The notes under the pieces were generated by a model. That model saw only the letters and a list, made by a program, of their open reading frames with translations, was not told where the DNA came from and did no database searches. Positions 27,641 to 36,139 of a stretch of 40,698 bases of DNA are shown in pieces. The translations under genes were made by a program, and so were the position numbers. The DNA lies in the NCBI GenBank assembly GCA_035498035.1, contig DATKAN010000045.1, forward strand, positions 1 through 40,698. The letters are read 5' to 3'. The stretch is from Nitrospiria bacterium. Lineage in GTDB: Bacteria > Nitrospirota > Nitrospiria > JACQBZ01. The first letter of the stretch is position 1. Each line of letters opens with the position of its first letter.

Positions 27641-28507
27641 ATGATGCTTGAAAACAAAAGCTTAGAACTGCCGGACGATGTCTTTCACCTTTTTAGAGAC
27701 CTGATGTATGAACAAAGCGGGGTGGTGCTCGATGAGAGGGCGAAATACTTCGTGGAAAACCGTCTGATGCACAGCGTTCAACAACTGCATCTCGACAGCT
27801 TCCGGGATTATTATTTTTATCTCAAGTATGACCGCAAGAAGAACGAAGAGCTGGCCAATGTCATCGATCTGCTGACCATCCACGAGACCTACTTTTTCCG
27901 AGAGGATCAGCAGCTTAAATCCTTTTCGGAGGAAATCCTTCCGGAGTTGATCGCCAAAAAAGGAAAGTCCAGATCGCTCCGAATCTGGAGCGCCGGATGC
28001 TCCACCGGCGAAGAGCCCTACACTGTATCGATGTTGCTCCTGGAAAAAGAAGAGTTGAAGGATTGGACGATCGAGATCTTTGCCACGGATATCAGCCAGC
28101 GGGTGCTCCAATCGGCCCGGCGCGGCCTTTATCAACCCACCGCGTTCCGGTCGACGGATCCGAAGTATGTCTCGAAGTATTTCACAAAGGAAGAGAGCGC
28201 CTTTCGTATCACGGACGCCGTAAAGAGAAATGTGATTTTTCTGCATCTCAACCTGATGGATACGAACAAAATCGCGTTCATCAATCCCATGGATATTATC
28301 TTTTGCCGCAACGTGATCATTTATTTTGATCTGGTGTCCAAACGAAAGGTGATCAATCTGTTTCACGCGAAATTAAAGGACAACGGATATTTGCTCCTGG
28401 GCCATTCGGAATCGTTGATCAACATTTCCACGGCGTTTGCGCTTCGGCATTTAAAGCACGACATGGTCTATCAGAAACTCGAACGAACCTCGGGGACCTC
28501 CGGATAA
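27641..28507 (+). CDS. cheR: Chemotaxis protein methyltransferase CheR
   Basis: The 288-aa protein has the N-terminal CheR helical domain (1-80), then the SAM-dependent fold with R-I-W-S-A-G-C-S-T-G-E-E-P-Y-T near residue 112, D-I-S-Q-R-V-L near 152 and the D-I-I-F-C-R-N-V-I-I-Y-F signature near 216. It methylates receptor glutamates with S-adenosylmethionine for adaptation. Two Met codons start the frame (27641, 27644); neither has a good ribosome site, so coupling to the HEAT gene is likely. No TPR or pentapeptide-binding extension is obvious. Confidence 0.95.
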   Translation: MMLENKSLELPDDVFHLFRDLMYEQSGVVLDERAKYFVENRLMHSVQQLHLDSFRDYYFYLKYDRKKNEELANVIDLLTIHETYFFREDQQLKSFSEEILPELIAKKGKSRSLRIWSAGCSTGEEPYTVSMLLLEKEELKDWTIEIFATDISQRVLQSARRGLYQPTAFRSTDPKYVSKYFTKEESAFRITDAVKRNVIFLHLNLMDTNKIAFINPMDIIFCRNVIIYFDLVSKRKVINLFHAKLKDNGYLLLGHSESLINISTAFALRHLKHDMVYQKLERTSGTSG

Positions 28508-28520
28508 AAGGCGAAGACGA

Positions 28521-29573
28521 ATGAATCGAATAAAAGTGTTGATCGTCGATGACTCGGCGTTTTACCGGCAGACCCTGACGGGAATTTTGAAGAGTTCCCC
28601 TCGTTTGGACGTCATCGGCACGGTACCGAACGGAAGCGAGGCCATCCGGTTCGTCAGCCGGGTCAAGCCGGATGTCATCACGTTGGATCTGGAGATGCCG
28701 ACCATGGACGGCTTCACCTTTCTGCGTTGGCTCATGACCAATATGCCCATCCCGGTCGTGGTGATCAGCTCCCGCTCGGAAAGCAACAACGTATTCAAGG
28801 CGCTGGAATGGGGGGCCGTCGATTTTATCGGCAAACCGACCCAGCGCGCGTCTCTGGAGATCATGAACCTTCGGGGGGAACTTGTCTCAAAGGTCGAGAC
28901 GGCCGCGACCGTTTCATCCGACAAACTTGGACGGAAACACAAAAAGGCCGCGGTAGAGGCCGCCGTGCCTGCGATTCCGGCAGGCGGCCGGGACACGGGG
29001 AGGGTGCAGGTGGTGGCCATCGGAGCCTCCACCGGAGGTCCGCCGGCCATTCAATCCATCATCACAAAACTGCCGAAAAATTTTCCGGCCGCGGTGATCG
29101 TGGCCCAGCATATGCCTCCCGGGTTCACCCTCTACTTTGCTGAACGCTTGGCCAAGTTCGCCCTTCTTCCCGTCAAAGAAGCCGCGGTCTCGGACCGGCT
29201 GGAACCCGGAAGGGTATACATATCCCCGGGGGGCTCCCATATGGAACTTCATCCCACCCCGAACGGCGTGCAGATCGGCTTGAAATCCAGGTCCGATACC
29301 GATAAATATGCACCCTCGGTGGACCAGATGATGATCGCGGCCGCGGAGATCTACGGCGACAAGATTTTGGGTGTTCTTCTGACGGGTATGGGATCGGACG
29401 GCAAACTGGGGATGAAGCGGATCAAGGAAGCGGGCGGGGCGACGATCGCGGAGGCCGAGGAGACCTGCGTGGTTTTCGGAATGCCGAAGGAGGCCATCAG
29501 GCTGGGGGTGGTCGACAAGGTTCTTCCCTTGGACCAAATCCCAATTGAGATCGCGCGGCTCTGTCTGTCATGA
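28521..29573 (+). CDS. cheB: Protein-glutamate methylesterase CheB
   Basis: The 350-aa protein has a receiver domain with D56 in I-T-L-D-L-E-M-P, a linker to about residue 160 and a methylesterase domain. The catalytic triad residues are visible: S170 in G-A-S-T-G-G-P, H197 in Q-H-M-P-P-G-F and D293 in G-M-G-S-D-G. It removes receptor methyl groups and deamidates glutamines once CheA phosphorylates it. It is 13 bp after cheR, the usual partner. Confidence 0.96.
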   Translation: MNRIKVLIVDDSAFYRQTLTGILKSSPRLDVIGTVPNGSEAIRFVSRVKPDVITLDLEMPTMDGFTFLRWLMTNMPIPVVVISSRSESNNVFKALEWGAVDFIGKPTQRASLEIMNLRGELVSKVETAATVSSDKLGRKHKKAAVEAAVPAIPAGGRDTGRVQVVAIGASTGGPPAIQSIITKLPKNFPAAVIVAQHMPPGFTLYFAERLAKFALLPVKEAAVSDRLEPGRVYISPGGSHMELHPTPNGVQIGLKSRSDTDKYAPSVDQMMIAAAEIYGDKILGVLLTGMGSDGKLGMKRIKEAGGATIAEAEETCVVFGMPKEAIRLGVVDKVLPLDQIPIEIARLCLS

Positions 29574-29587
29574 AAAAATGCACCCTC

Positions 29588-29616
29588 TTGTTCCGGTATA
29601 AAAAACATGATAGTAT
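29588..29616 (+). promoter_or_regulatory. Possible promoter ahead of the coiled-coil/GAF gene
   Basis: TTGTTC (29588-29593), a 17-bp AT-rich spacer and TAGTAT (29611-29616) precede the next ATG by 24 bp. The spacing is ideal but both boxes are only four-of-six or so matches. It would let the last two genes of the locus be expressed separately. Confidence 0.4.
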
Positions 29617-29639
29617 TAAAAACCTAAAAAGAGGCACCC

Positions 29640-30482
29640 ATGGAAAAACCGGAGTCGGGACCGGAATTATTTAAGAAATCAAAGGAATTCCTGGAAATAT
29701 TCCGGAAAGGGGAAGAGTTCACCCAGGACCTTCTCAAGGAAAACGAACGCCTCCGGTACAAAATCGTTCAACTGGAGGAAGAGGCCAAAACACTCAAGAA
29801 GGGGATGGAGGGCGAGGGTCATCTCAACGAGCTTCAAGAGACCCTCAAACAACTCAAGGAAGAGAAACAGGCGCTTTTGGATCGTTTTAAGGAAGTGGAA
29901 GCCGAGAATAAGGATTTCGCGGAAAAATATGTCGAGGTCGAGGAAGAAAACAACAATCTGGCGAACCTCTATGTGGCCAGCTATCAGCTGCACTCCACGC
30001 TCGATTTCAATGAAGTGCTCCGGATCCTTCAGGAGATCGTAATCAACCTGGTCGGAGCCGACCGCTTCGCGATCTTGGTTCTCGATGAAGTGATGAACGA
30101 ACTGACTGCGGTCGTGGCCGAAAGCGTGGATGAAAAACGCTTTCGAAAAATCAAGGTTGGAGATGGGGTAATCGGCGACGTCGCAAAGACGGGGGAGAGT
30201 TATTTCCAGCCCGACGTAGAGGGATTCAAGCCCGCTCACGACCTGGATCCGATCGTCTGCATCCCGCTGAAGATCAAAGATCGGATTATCGGCATTCTGG
30301 CCATTTTTTCATTGCTCGAGCAGAAAAGTAAAAAACTTAACCGGGTCGACTACGAACTGTTTTCCATGCTCGCCGGACACGCGGCCACGGCGATCTTCAG
30401 TTCCAAGCTTTACTCGGTATCGGAACGGAAGCTCTCGACGATCCAGGGCTTCATCGACCTTCTAAGCGGCAAAGGCAAATAA
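29640..30482 (+). CDS. Coiled-coil and GAF domain protein
   Basis: The 280-aa protein has an N-terminal coiled coil to about residue 115, dense in Glu, Lys and Leu with heptad spacing. A GAF domain follows at about 120-270 (L-D-F-N-E-V-L-R-I-L-Q-E-I-V, D-R-F-A-I-L-V-L-D, G-D-G-V-I-G-D-V-A-K-T-G-E, V-C-I-P-L-K-I-K-D-R-I-I-G-I-L). No enzyme domain follows, so it would sense a small ligand or serve as an adaptor. It is 16 bp ahead of a stand-alone cheY. The same pairing (GAF protein then CheY) occurs at the left end of the locus. Confidence 0.8.
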   Translation: MEKPESGPELFKKSKEFLEIFRKGEEFTQDLLKENERLRYKIVQLEEEAKTLKKGMEGEGHLNELQETLKQLKEEKQALLDRFKEVEAENKDFAEKYVEVEEENNNLANLYVASYQLHSTLDFNEVLRILQEIVINLVGADRFAILVLDEVMNELTAVVAESVDEKRFRKIKVGDGVIGDVAKTGESYFQPDVEGFKPAHDLDPIVCIPLKIKDRIIGILAIFSLLEQKSKKLNRVDYELFSMLAGHAATAIFSSKLYSVSERKLSTIQGFIDLLSGKGK

Positions 30483-30498
30483 AGACGGAGAGCGCGGA

Positions 30499-30879
30499 AT
30501 GGCCGACTATAATTTCCTGGTGGTTGAAGATTCCCCCACGATGCGCCAGTTGATCTCGTTCAGCTTGAAGCGACTCCGCGGCGCCCGAATCGTGGAGGCC
30601 GGAAACGGCGTGGAAGCCCTCAAGAAGCTTTCGGAAAACAAATTCAGCCTGATCGTGGCCGATATCAACATGCCCCTCATGGACGGGCTAAAACTGCTCA
30701 GCATCGTGCGAAAAGACCCCAATCACCAACAGACCCCGGTGATCATCGTCAGCACGGAAGGCACCGAAGCGGATAAAGAAAAAGGAATGAACCTCGGCGC
30801 CAATGCGTATCTTCCAAAACCCATCCAGACTAATGAACTGCTCAAAACCGTAAAGGAATTGTTGAAAATCGGGGATTAA
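30499..30879 (+). CDS. cheY: Stand-alone response regulator CheY (second copy)
   Basis: The 126-aa single receiver domain has E10-D11, phospho-acceptor D55 in I-V-A-D-I-N-M-P, switch Ser/Thr in I-I-V-S-T near 85-86 and K107 in Y-L-P-K-P-I. It is similar to the first CheY but clearly diverged. It is the last gene of the chemosensory locus. Confidence 0.93.
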   Translation: MADYNFLVVEDSPTMRQLISFSLKRLRGARIVEAGNGVEALKKLSENKFSLIVADINMPLMDGLKLLSIVRKDPNHQQTPVIIVSTEGTEADKEKGMNLGANAYLPKPIQTNELLKTVKELLKIGD

Positions 30880-31101
30880 GCACCCCGCGCGCCGCGCGAG
30901 CGAGAGGGGAAGACTTGATCCGCCTTGGCCAATGAAAGCGAGGTTCGGGCTTGGCCCGTCCGAGCGCGGGGTGTGGGAGCATCGGGGGGTTCGGGGCGCG
31001 AGGAGTGAGGAGCGCCGAGGGACGGACGCCGCCGGGTGGGTGAGGCGTCCGGATTCCCCAGTTTCCGGCATGAGCCCCCATCAATAGGTTCTGGAGCGAT
31101 C
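30880..31101. repeat. GC-rich intergenic repeat region between cheY and purQ
   Basis: The 222 bp hold C/G-rich tandem motifs: CCGCGCGAGCGAGAGGGG near 30892-30909, AGCGAG near 30938, CGAGCGCGGGGTGTGGGAGC from 30961, then GCGCGAGGAGTGAGGAGCGC from about 30998. Parts resemble the amtB-glnK gap and the ribH-nusB gap. I see no convincing promoter or terminator, although purQ must be transcribed from here or from upstream. It marks the right boundary of the chemosensory locus. Confidence 0.5.
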
Positions 31102-31803
31102 ATGCGGTTTGGAATTTTGGTCTTTCCGGGTTCGAACTGCGACCATGACTGCTATCATGTCCTCAAGCACCTCCTCGGCCAAACGGCCGATTTCATCTGG
31201 CACAAAGAAACATCCCTCAATGCCTATGACGCCCTCGTGATCCCGGGGGGGTTTTCCTATGGCGACTATCTTCGTACGGGGGCGATCGCCCAATATTCCC
31301 CCGTGATGAAAAGCGTGCGGGATTTCGCCCGGGCCGGGAGTCCGGTCCTGGGAATCTGCAACGGGTTCCAGATCCTTTTGGAGGCCGGACTGCTGCCCGG
31401 GGCCATGCTTCGAAACCGTTCGCTGAAATTTATCTGCAAAGACGTCTTCGTTCGCCTCGAAAACGCCCAAACCCCGTTCACGGGATCAATCGCGCCCGGC
31501 CGGGTGCTCCGGCTCCCGATCGCTCATGCCGAGGGCAATTACTATGCCGACCCGGAAACCCACCGGGCCCTGGTCGAACATCGCCAGATTGTGTTTCGTT
31601 ACTGCTCGGCCGACGGACGGATCACCGATGAGGCCAATCCCAACGGTTCGCTGGACGGAATCGCCGGCATCTGCAACCGGGCCGGCAACGTCCTGGGGAT
31701 GATGCCGCATCCGGAGCGGTGCTCCGAGGGCCTCGACGGCAACACCGATGGAAAATCCATATTCCAATCCATTCTGGAATACCACACTGTGGGGCGCCCA
31801 TGA
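31102..31803 (+). CDS. purQ: Phosphoribosylformylglycinamidine synthase subunit PurQ
   Basis: I start at ATG 31102 (TGGAG at 31092-31096), giving 233 aa; the upstream ATG 31036 only adds repeat-derived sequence. It is a class I glutamine amidotransferase: [14 protein letters not shown] at the start, nucleophile C86 in G-I-C-N-G-F-Q-I-L, and M-M-P-H-P-E-R near the C-terminus with catalytic His and Glu. It supplies ammonia to PurL for FGAM synthesis, together with PurS. The stop overlaps the purL start (ATGA). Confidence 0.96.
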   Translation: MRFGILVFPGSNCDHDCYHVLKHLLGQTADFIWHKETSLNAYDALVIPGGFSYGDYLRTGAIAQYSPVMKSVRDFARAGSPVLGICNGFQILLEAGLLPGAMLRNRSLKFICKDVFVRLENAQTPFTGSIAPGRVLRLPIAHAEGNYYADPETHRALVEHRQIVFRYCSADGRITDEANPNGSLDGIAGICNRAGNVLGMMPHPERCSEGLDGNTDGKSIFQSILEYHTVGRP

Positions 31804-34070
31804 GCGGTCGGGTCATTCCTCCGGAGGGGGTGGAACAGCATGGTTTGACCCGGGAGGAGTATCAAAAAATCCTTTCTCTGTTGGGCCGGGAACCTAATCG
31901 GCTTGAGTTGGGTCTGTTCTCGGTCATGTGGAGCGAGCACTGCAGCTATAAGAGTTCGAAGGTCCATCTGAAAAAGCTTCCCACAACCGGGACGCGCGTC
32001 GTACAGGGTCCCGGTGAAAACGCGGGCGCCGTGGACATCGGCGACGGCCTCGTCGCCGTATTCAAGATCGAAAGTCACAACCATCCCTCGTACATCGAAC
32101 CCTACCAGGGCGCCGCGACCGGCGTCGGCGGGATACTGCGGGACATCTTCACCATGGGAGCGCGGCCGGTTGCGCTTTTAAATTCCCTTCGATTGGGGCC
32201 TCTGGAAAGCCCGAAAAACCGTTACCTTCTTGAGGGCGTGGTTTCCGGAATCGCCGGCTACGGAAACTGCATGGGAATTCCCACCGTCGGGGGCGAGATC
32301 TACTTCAATGAGATCTATAATCAGAATCCGCTCGTCAATGTTTTCTGCCTGGGCATCGCCCACAAGGATCGGATCTTCCGGGCGTCGGCCCGGGGCGTCG
32401 GAAACACGGTAATCTATATCGGCTCCAAAACCGGTCGCGACGGAATCCACGGGGCGACTATGGCCTCGGAAAGCTTCGATGAATCAATCGAAGACCGGCG
32501 CCCGACGGTCCAGGTCGGCGATCCGTTCACCGAGAAATTGTTGCTGGAAGCCTGTCTGGAGATCATGAAGGGGGAGCTGATCGTCGGGATCCAGGACATG
32601 GGCGCGGCCGGACTCACCAGTTCATCGGTCGAAATGGCCAGCAGAGGGGGAACGGGCATCGAGCTGGAACTGTCCCGCGTCCCGCGGCGCGAGGAGGGAA
32701 TGACTCCTTATGAGGTCATGCTTTCTGAATCCCAGGAACGGATGCTCCTGGTCGCCAAGCCCGGACTCGAAAAGGAAATCCTCAGCATCTGCGAGAGGTG
32801 GGACCTGGACGCGGCCGCCATCGGACGTGTGACGGACACACGGCGGCTGGTCATCAAGGAAGAAGGGCGAACCGTCGCCGATATCCCGATCCGCGCCCTT
32901 ACCGACGACGCTCCCGTCTATGAACGGCCGATGCAGATCCCGCCGTATCTCGACGCCCTCCAGGGCATCAACCTGGAGCTGCTTCCACAGCCCTCGGATT
33001 TCGGCGCCGTGCTTATGAAATTGCTGCAATCGCCGACGATCGCGAACAAACGGTGGGTCTACCGTCAGTACGACCACATGGTTCGCACCAACACGGTAAT
33101 TCGGCCGGGTTTTGAAGCGGCCGTCGTCCGGATCAAGGGAACCCGGAAGGCGCTGGCCTTGACCGTGGACGGCAACAGCCGCTACGGCGTCCTCAATCCA
33201 TATCGGGGAGGGGTTATCGCGGTCTGCGAGGCGGCCCGGAACATCGTCTGCGCTGGCGGCCGCCCGATCGGGCTGACCGATTGCCTAAATTTCGCGAACC
33301 CCGAACGGCCGGAGGTGATGTGGCAGTTCGCGTTGTCGGTGGAAGGCATCGCGGATGCCTGTCGGGAACTGGAAATTCCGGTGGTGAGCGGTAACGTGAG
33401 CTTCTACAACGAGACCAACGGCCTGGGAATCTATCCCACGCCGATTGTCGGCGTGGTGGGATTGATCGAAGAGGTCGAGCGGACGGTCCGGCCGGGATTC
33501 CGGGACGAAGGCGACCGGGTGGTCCTCCTGGGGCAGACCAAGGAAGAGCTCGGCGGCACGGAATACCTCAGCCGGATTCATTCCCGCGAGGGAGGTCTCC
33601 CGCCGTTGTTGGACCTGTCCGCCGAGAAGGCGGTACAAAAATGTTGTTTAGACGGGATCGAGGCTGGTATAATCAAATCAGCCCATGACTGCTCCGAAGG
33701 CGGGCTGGCAATTGCGCTGGCCGAGGCGGTCATGATGTCGGAAACGGCGTCTGAAAGGGCCTCCGGATCATCGTGGGGGGCGACGGTGGTTCTTCCGGAT
33801 CTTCCGATCCGCCGGGACGCCCATCTCTTCGGAGAATCCCAGTCCAGAATCATCGTCACCGTGGCCGAAGACCGCCTTCCGGAACTCGAGCAGCGCTGCG
33901 CGGAGCACGGGGTGTCCATGGCCGTGATCGGGCGGGTTGAGGGACAACGCCTGACAATCCGCGCGGAGGGAGACAGCCGCCCTTTGATCGACCTCCCGCT
34001 CGAAGAAATGCGAACGGCCTGGGAAGGGACAATCGAGTCGTATTTCCAGGAAGGGCAGACGGAACGCTGA
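31800..34070 (+). CDS. purL: Phosphoribosylformylglycinamidine synthase subunit PurL
   Basis: From ATG 31800, overlapping the purQ stop by four bases, the protein is 756 aa: the small PurL form that needs separate PurS and PurQ. Conserved parts are [11 protein letters not shown] near residue 44, [10 protein letters not shown] near 88 and G-A-A-T-G-V-G-G, and the second half repeats the fold with [12 protein letters not shown]. It converts FGAR, ATP and ammonia to FGAM. An in-frame ATG at 31719 lies inside purQ and was rejected. Confidence 0.97.
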   Translation: MSGRVIPPEGVEQHGLTREEYQKILSLLGREPNRLELGLFSVMWSEHCSYKSSKVHLKKLPTTGTRVVQGPGENAGAVDIGDGLVAVFKIESHNHPSYIEPYQGAATGVGGILRDIFTMGARPVALLNSLRLGPLESPKNRYLLEGVVSGIAGYGNCMGIPTVGGEIYFNEIYNQNPLVNVFCLGIAHKDRIFRASARGVGNTVIYIGSKTGRDGIHGATMASESFDESIEDRRPTVQVGDPFTEKLLLEACLEIMKGELIVGIQDMGAAGLTSSSVEMASRGGTGIELELSRVPRREEGMTPYEVMLSESQERMLLVAKPGLEKEILSICERWDLDAAAIGRVTDTRRLVIKEEGRTVADIPIRALTDDAPVYERPMQIPPYLDALQGINLELLPQPSDFGAVLMKLLQSPTIANKRWVYRQYDHMVRTNTVIRPGFEAAVVRIKGTRKALALTVDGNSRYGVLNPYRGGVIAVCEAARNIVCAGGRPIGLTDCLNFANPERPEVMWQFALSVEGIADACRELEIPVVSGNVSFYNETNGLGIYPTPIVGVVGLIEEVERTVRPGFRDEGDRVVLLGQTKEELGGTEYLSRIHSREGGLPPLLDLSAEKAVQKCCLDGIEAGIIKSAHDCSEGGLAIALAEAVMMSETASERASGSSWGATVVLPDLPIRRDAHLFGESQSRIIVTVAEDRLPELEQRCAEHGVSMAVIGRVEGQRLTIRAEGDSRPLIDLPLEEMRTAWEGTIESYFQEGQTER

Positions 34071-34073
34071 TTT

Positions 34074-35480
34074 ATGTTCGATAAATTTCACGAAGAATGC
34101 GGAGTCTTCGGAATCGCCGGTTCGAAGGACGCGGCGAATATGACCTATCTCGGCCTGTATGCCCTGCAGCATCGCGGCCAGGAAGCGACCGGGATCGTAT
34201 CCTCCGACGGCAAGGCCTTCTACCAGGAAAAGGGAATCGGCCTGGTCTCGGATCTTTTCAACAAGGAACGGCTGGACCGCCTGAAGGGTTCCATGGCCAT
34301 CGGCCACAACCGGTACTCCACGGCGGGGGAAAACAGCCTGAAAAACGTCCAGCCGATCATGGTCAATTTCGCGCTCGGGACGCTGGCCCTCGCCCACAAC
34401 GGCAACCTGACGAACGCCGCCTTCCTGAGGGACGAGCTCGAGGCCTACGGCGCGATCTTTCAGTCCACCTCCGACAGCGAAGTGATCATCCATCTCATCG
34501 CACAGTCCAAGGAGAAGGACCTGATGGGCCGGCTGACCGAGGCGCTCCTCCGCGTGAAGGGAGCCTTCTCGCTGGTGATCCTAACGGACCACGGGCTGAT
34601 CGGGGCGCGGGATCCCTACGGTCTGCGTCCGCTTTCGCTCGGCCGGGTGAAGGACGCCTGGGTACTGGCCTCCGAGACCTGCGCGTTCGACCTGATCGAT
34701 GCCGAGTTTCTCCGCGACATCGAACCGGGCGAGCTGGTCCTGATCAATGAAAACGGGATCACCTCTTACAAACCCTTTCCGAAAACCGAGCCGGCCCACT
34801 GCGTGTTCGAATATGTTTATTTCTCGCGCCCGGACAGCCGGGTATTCGATCACCCTGTTTACGAGATACGGAAAAATTTGGGACGGCATCTGGCCCGGGA
34901 GACGGCGGTTCCGGCCGATATTGTAATCCCGGTCCCGGATTCGGGCGTCCCGGCCGCGCTGGGCTACGCCGAGGCCGGGAATCTCCGATACGAAAACGGA
35001 TTGATCCGAAACCACTACGTCGGCCGGACCTTCATCGAGCCGGAGCAGGCGATCCGTCACTTCGGTGTCAAAATCAAGCTGAACGCCGTTCAGGACGTCT
35101 TAAAGGGAAAGCGCGTCGTGGTCGTGGACGATTCGATCGTCCGGGGAACGACCAGCCGGAAGATCATCAAAATGATCCGTCAGGCGGGCGCGCGCGAGGT
35201 CCATCTGCGGATCAGCTCGCCGCCGATCATTTCGCCTTGCTACTACGGTATCGACACGCCGACCCGCTCGGAGCTGATCGCCTACAGCCATAGCATCGAG
35301 GAGATCCGGGCCTACATCACGGCCGACAGCCTGGCCTATCTCAGCCTGGAGGGGATGCTGGATGCCGTGCCGCACAAGACCAACCGCTACTGCACCGCCT
35401 GCTTCAGCGGAAAATATCCGATTCCCTTCACCCAGGAAGAAACGGTTCAGATCGGACTGTTCGATCCCAAGGCCCAATAA
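34074..35480 (+). CDS. purF: Amidophosphoribosyltransferase PurF
   Basis: The 468-aa enzyme makes phosphoribosylamine from PRPP and glutamine, the first committed purine step. The catalytic cysteine is C9 (H-E-E-C-G-V-F-G), so an eight-residue propeptide must be removed. The PRPP motif V-V-V-V-D-D-S-I-V-R-G-T-T-S is near residues 347-360. C243, C389, C440 and C443 (C-T-A-C) match the four Fe-S ligands of the Bacillus-type enzyme, so an oxygen-sensitive [4Fe-4S] cluster is expected. The start is three bases after purL. Confidence 0.97.
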   Translation: MFDKFHEECGVFGIAGSKDAANMTYLGLYALQHRGQEATGIVSSDGKAFYQEKGIGLVSDLFNKERLDRLKGSMAIGHNRYSTAGENSLKNVQPIMVNFALGTLALAHNGNLTNAAFLRDELEAYGAIFQSTSDSEVIIHLIAQSKEKDLMGRLTEALLRVKGAFSLVILTDHGLIGARDPYGLRPLSLGRVKDAWVLASETCAFDLIDAEFLRDIEPGELVLINENGITSYKPFPKTEPAHCVFEYVYFSRPDSRVFDHPVYEIRKNLGRHLARETAVPADIVIPVPDSGVPAALGYAEAGNLRYENGLIRNHYVGRTFIEPEQAIRHFGVKIKLNAVQDVLKGKRVVVVDDSIVRGTTSRKIIKMIRQAGAREVHLRISSPPIISPCYYGIDTPTRSELIAYSHSIEEIRAYITADSLAYLSLEGMLDAVPHKTNRYCTACFSGKYPIPFTQEETVQIGLFDPKAQ

Positions 35481-35536
35481 GTATTCCCGCGGTCTCCCCT
35501 CCGGTTCAAGGACCTCAAAACACCACTTTTGGGTAG

Positions 35537-35567
35537 TTGACATTAATCATCGGGATATGTTTATACT
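35537..35567 (+). promoter_or_regulatory. Candidate promoter of the first tandem unit
   Basis: TTGACA (35537-35542) is followed by TATACT (35562-35567) with a 19-bp spacer, or by TTATAC with 18 bp. The spacer is a little long, so an activator may be needed. The expected start is near 35574. The equivalent TTGACA of the second unit (35853-35858) has only a weak -10 candidate. Confidence 0.45.
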
Positions 35568-35573
35568 CCAGTC

Positions 35574-35786
35574 GATTTTCAAATATAGACACACTCGAAG
35601 AACACTTAAATAAGAAATCGATACCTTTATCACGGGAAATAGGGCCTCCCGTGATTGGCCGGGGTCGATATCGTCCCGGTTTCTTATTAGGATATTGTCC
35701 ATGCCCCCTACATGGCGGTTAAGTATAACGGGAAAACCTAGCGAGCCTTCTTCCGTGCCGAGCCCCGGAAGAAGGCTTTTGTGCTT
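35574..35786 (+). ncRNA. Candidate structured RNA, first tandem copy
   Basis: The predicted transcript of about 210 nt folds into several local hairpins: ATCACGGGA/TCCCGTGAT (35629-35655), the near-palindrome CCGGGGTCGATATCGTCCCGG region (about 35660-35680) and CCATG/CATGG (35699-35715). It then ends in the terminator at 35744-35786. It has no ribosome site plus ORF of any length. It could be a small RNA or an attenuating leader for the secreted-protein gene further down. No known riboswitch class is matched. Confidence 0.4.
35744..35786 (+). terminator. Intrinsic terminator of the first tandem unit
   Basis: AGCCTTCTTCCG (35744-35755) pairs perfectly with CGGAAGAAGGCT (35766-35777) around a ten-base loop, followed by TTTTGTGCTTT. 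The T-run is interrupted, but the 12-bp stem is strong. Confidence 0.8.
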
Positions 35787-35885
35787 TAAGTGATGCTTTC
35801 AAAAAGAGTATACAGATTGGCGATATACCCTAAAAAACCTACTTTTGTGTAGTTGACAAATGGTCAAAAAAAGCACATACAGATA

Positions 35886-36139
35886 GCCGTTGCCCGAATT
35901 TTGAGCTAAAATCTATACCGCTGAGGCAAGTTCTTATAATGTCAGGACGTTATTGAAAAGGAGGGTGGCCGGCGATTAAATAAAGGTTTTACTTGAATCG
36001 GATTCAATAGCCCAGCCGGGGGGCCGGGGCTCATGAATGGGCAAATCCCGTTCTGTTGTGACTGGCGATAAGATAACGGGCAAGCCTATCGGAAGCCTTC
36101 CTTCGTGCTGACGCGCGTGGGAAGGCTTGTGCATTTTTT
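35886..36139 (+). ncRNA. Candidate structured RNA, second tandem copy
   Basis: This unit aligns with the first mainly at its two ends: the TTGACA box upstream, and the segment TGGCGATAAGATAACGGGCA through the terminator (about 36063-36139), which matches TGGCGGTTAAGTATAACGGG onward in the first copy. The middle has diverged. The 5' end is uncertain because the -10 box is weak. It lies about 100 bp upstream of the secreted-protein gene, so it could be the leader of that gene with a conditional terminator. Confidence 0.35.
36093..36139 (+). terminator. Intrinsic terminator of the second tandem unit
   Basis: AAGCCTTCC (36093-36101) pairs with GGAAGGCTT (36120-36128), followed by GTGCATTTTTT. 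The stem sequence and the GTGC-plus-T tail mirror the terminator of the first unit. Confidence 0.75.

Larger units (their letters stand above)
35523..35858 (+). repeat. 20-bp direct repeat overlapping TTGACA boxes
   Basis: The two copies, at 35523-35542 and 35839-35858, differ at two positions and lie 316 bp apart. Both contain ACTTTTG, then GTAGTTGACA. Because each ends in a perfect -35 hexamer, the part upstream of it is well placed to be an activator or repressor site. Confidence 0.7.

Noticed and set aside
31719-31799. Upstream in-frame start of purL
   Set aside because: It lies inside purQ; the ATGA overlap at 31800 is the standard coupled start and gives the normal N-terminus.
35560-36139. 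GEMM/c-di-GMP-I riboswitch in the tandem units
   Set aside because: The ATAACGGGCAAGCCTATCGG stretch recalls the GGCAAACC part of the class, but the invariant ACGCAAAGCC half and the second stem are missing from both copies.
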